Shown piece after piece: positions 9,940-21,301 of a stretch of DNA of 64,000 nt (position 1 is its first letter; each line of letters starts with the position of its first letter). The DNA is from Zingiber officinale. Its lineage: Eukaryota; Streptophyta; Magnoliopsida; Zingiberales; Zingiberaceae. A model generated the notes under the pieces. That model worked only from the letters and a program-made list of their open reading frames with translations, searched no databases and was not told the DNA's origin. The stretch lies in contig NC_055999.1 of NCBI RefSeq assembly GCF_018446385.1, forward strand, positions 84,548,281 to 84,612,280, in the 5' to 3' direction. Made by a program: the position numbers and the translations under genes.

Positions 9940-12900
9940 GACCTAGAGACATCGGAATTTAATGAAACAAGTTTCTATGCGTTCGTATCATTGTCCTGAT
10001 CGTAAATCTATCAATAAAAATATTTTTTACCAAATATATATATATTTGGAATTTTTTAATCCCAATTTGACCTTATTTGGTGTTAAAAATTCAAATTACT
10101 GAAAATAATAATTAAAAATTATGGATGATGACGTATTTACGATTAGCTCAATGATACGAATGCATAGAAACTTGTTTCATCAAATTCCGAGGTCTCTAGG
10201 TCCATATTTAAGCCTTACATGTTTCATTTTAATTATTTAAAAATAATTTTAGGTTTGGGACGAATTCTGGATTCGTCCCAAATTTTGGGACGAATCCAGA
10301 GATTCATCCCAAAAATTTAATCATTTTTTTAAAAAATAAACAAACTTGGACGGCTTAAATACGGACCTAGAGACATCGGAATTTAATGAAACAAGTTTCT
10401 ATGTGCTCGTCTCATTGTCATGATCATAAATCTATCAATAAAAATATTTTTTAACAAATATATATATATTTGGAATTTTTTAATCCCAATTTGATCTTAT
10501 TTGGTGTTAAAAATTCAAATTACTGAAAATAATAATTAAAAATTATGGATGATGACGTATTTATGATTAGCTTAACGATACGAATGCATAGAAACTTGTT
10601 TCATCAAATTCCGAGGTCTCTAGGTCCATATTTAAGCCTTACATGTTTCATTTTAATTATTTAAAAATAATTTTAGGTTTGGGACGAATTCTGGATTCGT
10701 CCCAAATTTTGGGACGAATCCAGGAATTCGTCCCAAAGTTTGGGACGTCCCAAAATTTGGGACGAATCCAGAGATTCGTCCCAAAAATTTAATCATTTTT
10801 TTAAAAAATAAACAAACTTGGACGGCTTAAATACGGACCTAGAGACATCGGAATTTGATGAAACAAGTTTCTATGTGCTCGTCTCATTGTCATGATCATA
10901 AATCTATCAATAAAAATATTTTTTACCAAATATATATATATTTGGAATTTTTTAATCCCAATTTGACCTAATTTGGTGTTAAAAATTGAAATCACTGAAA
11001 ATAATAATTAAAAATTATGGATGATGATGTATTTACGATCAGCTCAACGATACGGATGCATAGAAACTTGTTTCATCAAATTCTGAGGCCTCTAGGTCCT
11101 TATTTAAGTTTTCGGACACTAATTTACAAACGTTTAGTACACAACACATTTTTAGTTAGTATCAATCTATAGATGTTTTAAAAAATATCTATATAGAGAT
11201 ATCGGAATTTGATGAAACAAGTTTCTATGTGCTCGCCTCATTGTCATGATCATAAATCTATCAATAAAAATATTTTTTACCAAATATATATATATTTGGA
11301 ATTTTTTAATCCTAATTTGACCTAATTTGGTGTTAAAAATTCAAATTACTGAAAATAATAATTAAAAATTATGGATGATGACGTATTTACGATCAGCTCA
11401 ACGATACGAATGCATAGAAACTTGTTTCATCAAATTCTGAGGTCTCTAGGTCCATATTTAAGCCTTACATGTTTCATTTTAATTATTTAAAAATAATTTT
11501 AGGTTTGGGACGAATTCTGGATTCGTCCCAAAAATTCGTCCCAAATTTTGGGACGAATCCAGAATTCGTCCCAAAAATTTAATCATTTTATTAAAAAATA
11601 AACAAACTTGGACGGCTTAAATACGGACCTAGAGACATCGGAATTTAATGAAACAAGTTTCTATGTGCTCGTCTCATTGTCATGATCATAAATCTATCAA
11701 TAAAAATATTTTTTAACAAATATATATATATTTGGAATTTTTTAATCCCAATTTGACCTTATTTGGTGTTAAAAATTCAAATTACTGAAAATAATAATTA
11801 AAAATTATGGATGATGACGTATTTACGATTAGCTCAACGATACCAATGCATAGAAACTTGTTTCATCAAATTCCGAGGTCTCTAGGTCCATATTTAAGCC
11901 TTACATGTTTCATTTTAATTATTTAAAAATAATTTAAGGTTTGGGACGAATTCTGGATTCGTCCCAAATTTTGGGACGAATCCAGGAATTCGTCCCAAAG
12001 TTTGGGATGAATCTCGATTCGTCTCATTTGGGACGAATCCAGAGATTCGTCCCAAAAATTTAATCATTTAAAAAAAAAAAACTTGGACGGCTTAAATACG
12101 GACCTAGAGACATCGGAATTTGATGAAACAAGTTTCTATGTGCTCGTCTCATTGTCATGATCATAAATCTATCAATAAAAATATTTTTTACCAAATATAT
12201 ATATATATTTGGAATTTTTTAATCCCAATTTGACCTAATTTGGTGTTAAAAATTCAAATCACTGAAAATAATAATTAAAAATTATAGATGATGATGTATT
12301 TACTATCAGCTCAACGATACGGATGCATAGAAACTTGTTTCATCAAATTCCGAGGTCTCTAGGTCCTTATTTAAGTTTTCGGACACTAATTTACAAACGT
12401 TCAGTACACAACACATTTTTAGTTAGTATCAATCTATAGATGTTTTAAAAAATATCTACATAGAGATATTGGAATTTGATGAAATAAGTTTCTATGTGCT
12501 CGCCTCATTGTCATGATCATAAATCTATCAATAAAAATATTTTTTACAAAATATATATATATTTGGAATTTTTTAATCCTAATTTGACCTAATTTGGTGT
12601 TAAAAATTCAAATTACTGAAAATAATAATTAAAAATTATGGATGATGACGTATTTACGATCAGCTCAACGATACGAATGCATAGAAACTTGTTTCATCAA
12701 ATTCTGAGGTCTCTAGGTCCATATTTAAGCCTTACATGTTTCATTTTAATTATTTAAAAATAATTTTAGGTTTGGGACGAATTCTGGATTCGTCCCAAAA
12801 TTTGGGACGAATCCAGAATTCGTCCAAAAAATTTAATCATTTTATTAAAAAATAAACAAACTTGGACGGCTTAAATACGGACCTAGAGACATCGGAATTT

Positions 12901-15180
12901 GATGAAATAAGTTTCTATGTACTCGTCTCATTGTCATGATCATAAATCTATCAATAAAAATATTTTTTAACAAATATATATATATTTGGAATTTTTTAAT
13001 CCCAATTTGACCTTATTTGGTGTTAAAAATTCAAATTACTGAAAATAATAATTAAAAATTATGGATGATGACGTATTTACGATTAGCTCAACGATACCAA
13101 TGCATAGAAACTTGTTTCATCAAATTCCGAGGTCTCTAGGTCCATATTTAAGCCTTACATGTTTCATTTTAATTATTTAAAAATAATTTTAGGTTTGGGA
13201 CGAATTCTGGATTCGTCCCAAATTCTGGGACGAATCCAGGAATTCGTCCCAAAGTTTGGGACGAATCTCTGGATTCGTCCCAAAATTTGGGACGAATCCA
13301 GAGATTCGTCCCAAAAATTTAATCATTTTTTTAAAAAATAAACAAACTTGGACGGCTTAAATACGGACCTAGAGACATCGGAATTTGATGAAACAAGTTT
13401 CTATGTGCTCGTCTCATTGTCATGATCATAAATCTATCAATAAAAATATTTTTTACCAAATATATATATATATGGAATTTTTTAATCCCAATTTGACCTA
13501 ATTTGGTGTTAAAAATTCAAATCACTGAAAATAATAATTAAAAATTATGGATGATGATGTATTTACGATCAGCTCAACGATACGGATGCATAGAAACTTG
13601 TTTCATCAAATTCCGAGGTCTCTAGGTCCTTATTTAAGTTTTCGGACACTAATTTACAAACGTTCAGTACACAACACATTTTTAGTTAGTATCAATCTAT
13701 AGATGTTTTAAAAAATATCTACATAGAGATATCGGAATTTGATGAAACAAGTTTCTATGTGCTCGCCTCATTGTCATGATCATAAATCTATCAATAAAAA
13801 TATTTTTTACCAAATATATATATATTTGGAATTTTTTAATCCCAATTTGACCTAATTTGGTGTTAAAAATTCAAATCACTGAAAATAATAATTAAAAATT
13901 ATGGATGATGATGTATTTACGATCAGCTCAACGATACGGATGCATAGAAACTTGTTTCATCAAATTCCGAGGTCTCTAGGTCCTTATTTAAGTTTTCGGA
14001 CACTAATTTACAAACGTTCAGTACACAACACATTTTTAGTTAGTATCAATCTATAGATGTTTTAAAAAATATCTACATAGAGATATCGGAATTTGATGAA
14101 ACAAGTTTCTATGTGCTCGCCTCATTGTCATGATCATAAATCTATCAATAAAAATATTTTTTACCAAATATATATATATTTGGAATTTTTTTAATCCTAA
14201 TTTGACCTAATTTGGTGTTAAAAATTCAAATTACTGAAAATAATAATTAAAAATTATGGATGATGACGTATTTACGATCAGCTCAACGATACGAATGCAT
14301 AGAAACTTGTTTCATCAAATTCCGAGGTCTCTAGGTCCATATTTAAGCCTTACATGTTTCATTTTAATTATTTAAAAATAATTTTAGGTTTGGGACGAAT
14401 TCTGGATTCGTCCCAAAAATTTAATCATTTTTTTAAAAAATAAACAAACTTGGACGAGTTAAATACGGACCTAGAGACATCGGAATTTGATGAAATAAGT
14501 TTCTATATGCTCATCTCATTGTCATGATCATAAATCTATCAATAAAAATATTTTTTACCAAATATATATATATTTGGAATTTTTTTAATCCCAATTTGAC
14601 CTAATTTGGTGTTAAAAATTCAAATTACTGAAAATAATAATTAAAAATTATGGATGATGACGTATTTACGATCAGCTCAATGATACGAATGCATAGAAAC
14701 TTGTTTCATCAAATTCTGAGGTCTCTAGGTCCATATTTAAGCCTTACATGTTTCATTTTAATTATTTAAAAATAATTTTAGGTTTGGGACGAATTCTGGA
14801 TTCGTCCCAAATTTTGGGACGAATCCAGGAATTCGTCCCAAAATTTGGGACGAATCCAGAAAATTTAATCATTTTATTAAAAAATAAACAAACTTGGACG
14901 GCTTAAATACGGACCTAGAGACATCGGAATTTGATGAAACAAGTTTCTATGTGCTCGTCTCATTGTCATGATCATAAATATATCAATAAAAATATTTTTT
15001 AACAAATATATATATATTTGGAATTTTTTAATCCCAATTTGACCTTATTTGGTGTTAAAAATTCAAATCACTGAAAATAATAATTAAAAATTATGGATGA
15101 TGACGTATTTACGATTAGCTCAATGATACCAATGCATAGAAACTTGTTTCATCAAATTCCGAGGTCTCTAGGTCCATATT
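9940..15180. repeat. Thirteen-unit hairpin array with 1265-bp higher-order period
   Basis: Units start at about 9940, 10364, 10836, 11192, 11626, 12101, 12458, 12880, 13366, 13722, 14075, 14468 and 14912. Each core is about 265 bp and is itself an inverted repeat: in unit 3, arm 10835-10903 pairs with 11031-11099 at roughly 80% identity, around an A/T-rich centre with TATATATATA. Linkers are of two types. Type A (about 160-220 bp) carries inverted GGGACGAAT / ATTCGTCCC boxes. Type B (about 90 bp, after 10836, 12101, 13366 and 13722) lacks them. Units repeat in an A-A-B order with starts 10836, 12101 and 13366 exactly 1265 bp apart. Confidence 0.9.
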
Positions 15181-15556
15181 TAAGCCTTACATGTTTCATT
15201 TTAATTATTTAAAAATAATTTTAGGTTTGGGACGAATTCTGGATTCGTCCCAAATTTTGGGACAAATCCTAGATTCGTCCCAGAATTTGGGATGAATCTT
15301 CGATTCGTTCCTAAATTTGGGACGAATCCAATATTTATCCCTAAATTTGGGACAAATTATTTTTTCGTTCCAGATTTGGGGACGAATTTAGCAACGAATT
15401 ATTTTTATGTTGCAAACTTGAAACGAAATTTTTTTGTTGCAAGTTTTGTTGGTTATTTGGGTCAAAATTTATTTTCGACCCTAAATTTGTTCCAATTTTG
15501 GGACGAATTTTTTTCGTTCCAAATGTTTGTCCCCAAAGTTGTATTTTTTTGTAGTG
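15181..15556. repeat. Right subterminal repeats and terminus of the CACTA element
   Basis: GGGACGAAT-type boxes in both orientations run from about 15228 to 15540 and lead to the terminus TTTTTTTGTAGTG. The box layout mirrors the left end at 6496-7205. Confidence 0.8.
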
Positions 15557-16322
15557 TTATGTTGTATAATCTACAAGTGCACGATTATCATCAAGTAATA
15601 AAAATATCGATCCCACAGGGACTGTTGATTAAATACTAGTTGAAATCGTACGGTGAATTATCTAGACAATTGGAAGTTAGTTGGAAAAGGTTGAAAGCAA
15701 AAGAGAATGAAAGAGAGAGAGTTAGGAAAGAGAGAGGAGTGACTGGGGGAATGATTGATTCTAGGAGTTCAGTTTCACTATAATATTAGTTAATGTCCCT
15801 ATACATTGTTCATCTCCTTATCTTCATGCTTACACTTTCTAGAATTTCTAACTAAAGTTCGGATCAACCCATCGAAGATTGCACCAGCGAGTTTACCTAA
15901 GTTCTAATGCTATTAAGTAAATAAACAACTCTAGAAAGTCTAGTTAAAGGGATACTCTAAGGCCCCCCGGTCATATAATCGCTAGAGTTATCCGATTTAC
16001 TTTCTAACGGTAGATTAATGATATTAAGTAGAAGAGGTAACTTAGAAAGTCCGATTAAAGGGAAACCCTCTATCACAGCCCTGCGGTCATACAATCGCTA
16101 GATTACACAAGTCACTTCCTAATATTAATTTAGGAGAAACCCTCCAAACTTTAATTAGCTTTTCTTATAGGGAATTGCCTCTCATTTCAAGGGTGATACC
16201 TTAAAAAGAAAGGGATACCCTCTGTTACAGGATTTTTAGTTAAACAAACTAAAGTATCTCCTCTACATAATGAACAAAACTCTATATTTACAAGAATTGA
16301 CCTCACACATATTTCGTCTAAC
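15557..16322. repeat. Copy 2 of the flanking repeat and adjoining noncoding sequence
   Basis: 15575-15760 matches 6286-6492. The remainder contains a duplicated stretch (AAAGTC-AGTTAAAGGG...GGTCATA-AATCGCTAG) at about 15936-15986 and 16037-16105. It has no coding capacity and looks like retroelement-derived sequence into which the Athila element inserted. Confidence 0.5.
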
Positions 16323-16559
16323 TGATGTGTGTAGATTGTATACACTTGTTTAGCATGTTTTGATGCACATTCACATATTTTGCGCATGCTTTATCTATGC
16401 ATTTTCGTACTTCCAGCTTTACTTTTAGTATATTTACTCTTTTTGTTCGGAGATATGTTTTTGTGCATTTTCTGTACATAGGAGTCGTATTTGGAGAAGA
16501 ATTTGTGATCGAGGCCAAATCTGTAAGCTAACGAAAGGAGGAAGACACCATCTTGGAGT

Positions 16560-16930
16560 GCCACACGGCCATGTCTGTTAGATTAACCTAGGTCGTGTGG
16601 TGATGCTCACCCGTGCAAGCCTTGCAGAGCCAAAGCAGTACATGGCCGTATCCCAGACACGGCCGTGCAAGACTTCTAGAGCCAAAGAAGTACATGGTCG
16701 TGTCCCAGACACGGTCGTGCAATTTTCCCATAAGCTAAACAAGTCGTGGGTGTGTCCCAGTCACGGTCGTGCATGAGTTCTAGAGCTGGAGGCAGCACAG
16801 GCCGTGTAGATATACACGACCGTGCAAGGATGGCAGTGGCAGAACATGTCACGGTCGTGTGCATCACACGACCGTGTGAGATGGGCAGTGAAGAGAGTGG
16901 CCTAGGCCGTGTCTCACACACGGCCAAGTC
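16560..16930 (+). repeat. U3 array of paired GGCCGTG / CACGGCC boxes in the Athila LTR
   Basis: About six units of 50-60 bp each carry the pair GGYCGTGT-n5-ACACGRCCGTG, for example CGGCCGTGCAAG near 16660 followed by AGAGCCAAAG. The pair makes each unit a short inverted repeat. The array ends about 30 bp before the TATA box. An array of the same design lies inside the element at 20690-21190. Confidence 0.85.
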
Positions 16931-16961
16931 TCGGGGTCGTGTGGCACCCAAAATCTCTGCT

Positions 16962-16971
16962 CTATATAAGG
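16962..16971 (+). promoter_or_regulatory. TATA box of the Athila LTR
   Basis: CTATATAAGG lies just downstream of the U3 palindrome array and upstream of a pyrimidine-rich stretch, where the element transcript would start. The assignment rests on motif and position. Confidence 0.6.
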
Positions 16972-17995
16972 GTTTCTTTCACCATTTGAAAAGGGAGTTC
17001 TCCCTTTTGGGAGAGAACAAGATTTGGATGATTCCTCACCTTCTTGGAGGGATTTTCCGTCAATATAAGGGTGGATCTTCAACGAATCGACTCCGAGATC
17101 TAGGATTGGATCCGAAGACCATTCTTCATCGTAAATAAGCTTTTCTTCCCTTTCTCTTCTTGGATTTTGGGATCAAGATGCTTAAGATCTTCTTGTCTTT
17201 GGGTTTCTTTTCTTGTTCTATGGATTAGATCTCTTTGTTCTCGGATGGAGGGAGTATTTGTAATATGATTTGATGTAAACTCTTGTGGATTTGTCAATTT
17301 CCTATTTCTATGATTTTGTCTTGTTTGTATCTATTTGATCTTGTGTGGATTGTTGCGATTGGATTTAATTACCATACTTGATTGAATGTTTGAGTATCTT
17401 GTGAATCTTGTAGAGGTAATTCCTCATTTTATTATCTGAGGGACGCACATGACAGACAAGCCCGTGTAAGGACGATTGAGGGATAATCTTGAAGGTGAAA
17501 TAAGGTCATTCAAGGGGATAGGATAGATTGTATGCATTACTCTTTTATATCTTGATATGGTTGAGAAGTAATGAATTTCTATGTTGATTATCCGAGGGAC
17601 GCACGTGACAAGCAAGCCCGTGTAAGGATATCATAGGAATCATTCCTTATTGATCACATTAGATATAGACTTTAGTCCTAGGTCGGTTGTCTATTGTAAG
17701 AGAGAATCGACAATCTTCTACAAATGATGAACATTTGAGGAATAAGATTTGGTAGATCATTTACATTGAATAATATTACAAAGAAACCAAAACTCCTAGA
17801 ACATTCTTTTATCATAGCCCTTATTCTTGTTTCTACGCTTTTACTTCTATGCTTAGCTTTTATAAATCAATTGATTAGTTGTTTAGCTAATTCACGTTGA
17901 GATATCTTTGGTGGCTATAACCAGTCCCTGTGCATACTATATCTTTCTTTATTACTGACGACGTATCTATACACTTGCGGAACGTTAACAAGTTC

Positions 17996-18014
17996 TTGAC
18001 ACTGTTGTTGGGGA
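17996..18014 (+). promoter_or_regulatory. Primer-binding site of the Athila element
   Basis: TTGACACTGTTGTTGGGGA lies five bases after the LTR end. It matches, with several substitutions, the Athila consensus primer site TGGCGCCGTTGCCGGGGA attributed to tRNA-Asp. Confidence 0.65.
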
Positions 18015-18515
18015 CTGCGCTTATAACATTAGAGATTATCAATTGAGTTAGACTAAACATAACTTTTCTTTTCATTAGCATAGTTGTAACTAATCTTTAG
18101 AATTATGTTTTTCTTGCATATCTTTCCACTTCTTGACAATTTATTTTGTTGCAATTCTAATTATAATTCTGCATTCTTGATTTCTAGCATTCTAGTCTAG
18201 CTTTTCTCTGTTTTTCTTTTGATTTAAATTTTTCTTTTGTAAACATATCTTGCAATATTGTTCTTGTGTATGAGAAGATCAAACTTCGTAAAGGCATCAA
18301 GAATAACAAGAACTTATAAACACATTAGTTGATTAACATATGAATTATTCTAAACACTTTTCTTTTTCCTTTTGTCTTTTCTTTCTTGTTTTCATTATGC
18401 ACTTTCTTTCTTGCAATTTAAATTCTGTATTTATTTCTTGCTTTTCATTTTCCATTTTTCATTTTATTTCTTGTCTTTGATTCTTCAATTTCTAATATTT
18501 TTTTTTTGAATATCC
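18015..18515 (+). other. Leader between primer site and gag in the Athila element
   Basis: A T-rich leader with repeated TTTCTTG / TTTTCTT motifs and no ORF. Confidence 0.6.
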
Positions 18516-19736
18516 ATGAGCACTAACATGTCAAGTAGGCCCATGAGAAATTTTTCTATACCCTTTTCTGCAAGATTTTTATCTCCCATTGTGCAACCTC
18601 AAATTGAAGCAGAAAGTTTCCAACTAGACCCAGAGTTAATTTCCATGATACAAGGTCACAAATTTAGAGGAGAAGTATCAAAAAGTCCTTATTTGCATCT
18701 TGAAACATTTTTAGAGATTTGTGATATGGTGAAATGTGAAGGAGTGTCAGCAGATGCAGTTCGATTGATGGCAGTTCCTTTCAATATCAAGGATAAAGCA
18801 AGGACTTGGTTATATTCTCTCCATCCTCAAAGTATCACAAGCTGGGAGCGATTTGAGAAGTAATTTCTGAATTATTTTTTTTCCCTCAAAGCAGAACAAT
18901 GTATATGAGGGAATTGCATAACAAATTTTGCTCAAGCATATGGAGAATCATTGTTTGAAGCATGGGATAGATTCAAGAGTCTTCAAAGACAATGCTCTCA
19001 TCATGGTTTTGAAAAATGGTTGCTTCTGCACATATTCTATGGGGAAATTTCTTTTTCAGACAAGAATTTATTGGATTCATCAGCTGGAGGATCTTTTATG
19101 GACAAAAGTGTAGATAAATCATATATGTTAATTGATCAAGTGATATTGAACCTCCATGAATGGTCGAACATAAGTTGGATGAAATTTCCCTCAAACATTC
19201 ATGAAGTTCAAGCCATAAATGCTATAGAGCCTGCCAAATAAATTGTAACTCAACCATCTATGAGTCTTGAGAATCACAAGTCACAGAACAGGGAGTTCAA
19301 ACATTTGGGGGCAAAGATTGAAAGTATTGTTTCAAAATGGTTTAAAGGAGATCTCCCTCTTTCGCAGACAAGATCTAGTGAAAGGTGTGACGATGTTGGA
19401 TTATTGATCACACCAACACTAGATAAGCAAGTTGAACCTCCTCCAAAAGCTCAAAGGGGATTTGAGAAAAAGGAAGTTCAATCTTTCCCAGGAATTTCAC
19501 TAAGGGTTCCTTTTCCACAAAGGTTAGTGGGGGTCAATGAAAATAAAGATTTCGGCAAATCCTGTGACACTAATATGGTTGAGTGCAGATTTTTGAATGT
19601 ATATGACGATGAGGACTCTTCAGATGAGGATTTTATTGATAATGCAGTGGTAAATAAGTTTTCAGATCTGCCTTCAAATTTTATAGGGTGTTATAGTGAC
19701 ATTAAATTTTTAGATGATGAATGTGATGTGGTATAG
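18516..19736 (+). pseudogene. Athila-type gag, broken by stops and frameshifts
   Basis: The ATG at 18516 opens 115 codons containing the core of the Retrotrans_gag family (ARTWLYSLHPQSITSWERF, preceded by YLHLETFLEICDMVKCEGVSAD). A TAA at 18861-18863 interrupts it within the domain. The domain then continues in the same frame past a second stop near 18907 into EAWDRFKSLQRQCSHHGFEKW, up to 19241. A third open piece, 19260-19736, is a Glu/Asp-rich tail with no zinc knuckle. Gag would form the particle that packages element RNA. No pol follows. The start is well placed behind the leader, but the protein cannot be made as one chain. Confidence 0.8.
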
Positions 19737-20478
19737 ATCAATTTAAAACTGCAAGTGAAGTTATTGATCCTCTTGTTATTGATTCTCCTATTGAGGATAT
19801 AGATGTTGGTTTATTTTTTGATGTATGTGTTGATGATGATGATATGGAAGAATATGTAGGGAGCTGTGTTGTGGAAGTAGCATCTCAAGGATCACCACCT
19901 TTGTCCACAAAACCCTTAGAGGTTGTAAGAGTTGATCATGTTGTGGAACAATGTGTAGGGACTTTTGTAGAGCCTCAAGAATCACCATCATTGATATCAT
20001 CAACACCTGAGCCAGAGGTAGAACCATCATTTGATTAAGAGGAAGTCACATCTACATGTTTAGAAATTTTAGGTATCTCTCAGCAAAGTAAGGTTAGTAT
20101 TTCTTGTGATCTTTTGGAAAATTTTATAGAGGTACCTATTATTGACTTTGTTGGATTTGATTCAGTTTTTATTTCTTATTCTGCTTATCTTAAATGGTTA
20201 TGGCTCTATCTTATCTAATATGTTTGTGGGAGATTTGTATTTTCTTTGCATGTGCAGATTTCACTTGGGCTAATAATTGGAAGCTCACACTGAACCGTCT
20301 TCGACCACCTGAGAGAACTTCAAAGAAGACGAAGATGGAGAGCAATACTTCATTTTGTAATTCCTATATTAGAAGCTCCCTCCATAATAAGAGCCCTCGG
20401 TAGGAGGGTGTTGAAATATCTTACCCCTCCAAGAGTGAGATTTAGATGAATCTTATGAGGTGGTCGAGCTAAAGACCC
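19737..20478 (+). other. Region where Athila pol would be expected
   Basis: Open fragments (19844-20038, 20194-20403) encode acidic or Ser-rich peptides without motifs. They look like a decayed continuation of the gag tail. No RT, integrase or protease signature is present. Confidence 0.55.
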
Positions 20479-20510
20479 TAAACAAGCGCTTCTTGGGAGG
20501 CAACCCAAGG
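20479..20510 (+). promoter_or_regulatory. Conserved Athila motif before the second ORF
   Basis: The sequence from CTAAACAAGCGCTTCTTGGG through GAGGCAACCCAAG is a noncoding block that recurs in Athila-like elements between pol and the downstream ORF. Its role is not established; splicing or expression of ORF2 has been an obvious suggestion. Confidence 0.55.
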
Positions 20511-20689
20511 GTTCTTTTAATATTTTCAGTTTTAGTTTTCATTTTATTGTTAGTACTTTTAAACTTGTTTTTACTTTTGATTTTAGGTTAAAATTTTGCT
20601 TCCACGAGCTGGCCATGACTTCTTCATGGGCATGGAAGTGTTGGAGAAGCAAGGAAGGAGTGAAATTATTCTTTGGGGAGCAAAATAGA

Positions 20690-21190
20690 GCTTGGTCGTG
20701 TGTCATACATGGCCAGGTATATCTTGCAGAGAAGGGGGATGCTAGGGCCGTGTCTATAAGACACGACCGTGTAAGGTCTCCCGAGAAGAGAAATTGCCTG
20801 GCCGTGTACCATACACGGCCGTGTAGTGATTCCAGAGGAGGAAAGAGTCTTGGTCGTGTCCCACACACGACCATGTAACGACCCGGAGGCAAAATCTGCA
20901 TTGCCCGTGTCATCCAACACTATCGTACGAGATTTCCCGAGAAGGAAAAGGATGCGGCCGTGTCTCACACACGGTCGTGCAAATTCATCCGAGGAGGAGA
21001 TAGCTGTGGTTGTGCCAATTGGCACGGCCGTGCAAATTCACCCGAGACGAATATGGTCATGGTCGTGTCCCAGACACGGTCGTATGAATGAGAAGTAAAG
21101 TTGGTAGTGTGGTAAAACACGACCCAGTCCATACCCTTAAAAGGGGTTAGGGCACGGTGGTGTAGGCAACACACGGCCGTGTCTGCCGCA
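20690..21190 (+). repeat. Internal copy of the GGCCGTG / CACGGCC array, upstream of ORF2
   Basis: About eight units of 50-60 bp each carry GGCCGTGT-n-ACACGGCCGTG pairs, the same design as the LTR array at 16560-16930. Spacer sequences differ (CCCGAGAAGAGAAATTG type against AGAGCCAAAGCAG type), so this is not a simple copy of the LTR. A pyrimidine-rich leader (21191-21300) and the ORF2 start (ACCATGG at 21301) follow at once. Confidence 0.85.
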
Positions 21191-21301
21191 CACCCCTTTC
21201 TTCTTCCTCTTCCTTTCTCATTTCCCTATCTTTAGGGTTTTAAACTACCTCTTCTAATCTATTCCTCTCATTCTTCCTTTAAAGGCTCAATCTCTTCTAC
21301 C

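Larger units (their letters stand above)
6496..15556. mobile_element. CACTA (En/Spm) transposon with internal satellite-like array
   Basis: The left end begins CACTAAAAAAAAT at 6496 and the right end finishes TTTTTTTGTAGTG at 15556, imperfect terminal inverted repeats of the CACTA superfamily. The 3-bp TTA at 6493-6495 and 15557-15559 is the expected target-site duplication. Both ends carry dense inverted copies of GGGACGAAT / ATTCGTCCC, the subterminal repeats that CACTA transposases bind. No Tnp2 or TNPA sequence is present, so the element is non-autonomous. Its 9.06 kb hold the left subterminal repeats, a 2.7-kb unique part with a captured-looking gene fragment, and a 5.2-kb tandem array. 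Confidence 0.85.
16323..17990 (+). repeat. 5' LTR of the Athila element
   Basis: The LTR starts TGATGTGTG and ends TTAACA, about 1668 bp, within the size range of Athila LTRs. It contains a tandem array with CGGCCGTG palindromes (16560-16930), a TATA box (about 16962) and an internal direct repeat (GAGGGACGCAC...AAGCCCGTGTAAGGA) at 17440-17475 and 17591-17627. Confidence 0.8.

Noticed and set aside
9940-15180. Regularly spaced repeats that might be read as a CRISPR-like array
   Set aside because: Units are about 265 bp, themselves hairpins, with only two linker types and no unique spacers; the context is a plant CACTA transposon.
16676-17138. Open frames with repeated R-P-C and T-R-P motifs in the Athila LTR
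   Set aside because: They are by-products of the GGCCGTG / CACGGCC array; the same peptides appear at 20539-21174 and 23828-24328, always on both strands.
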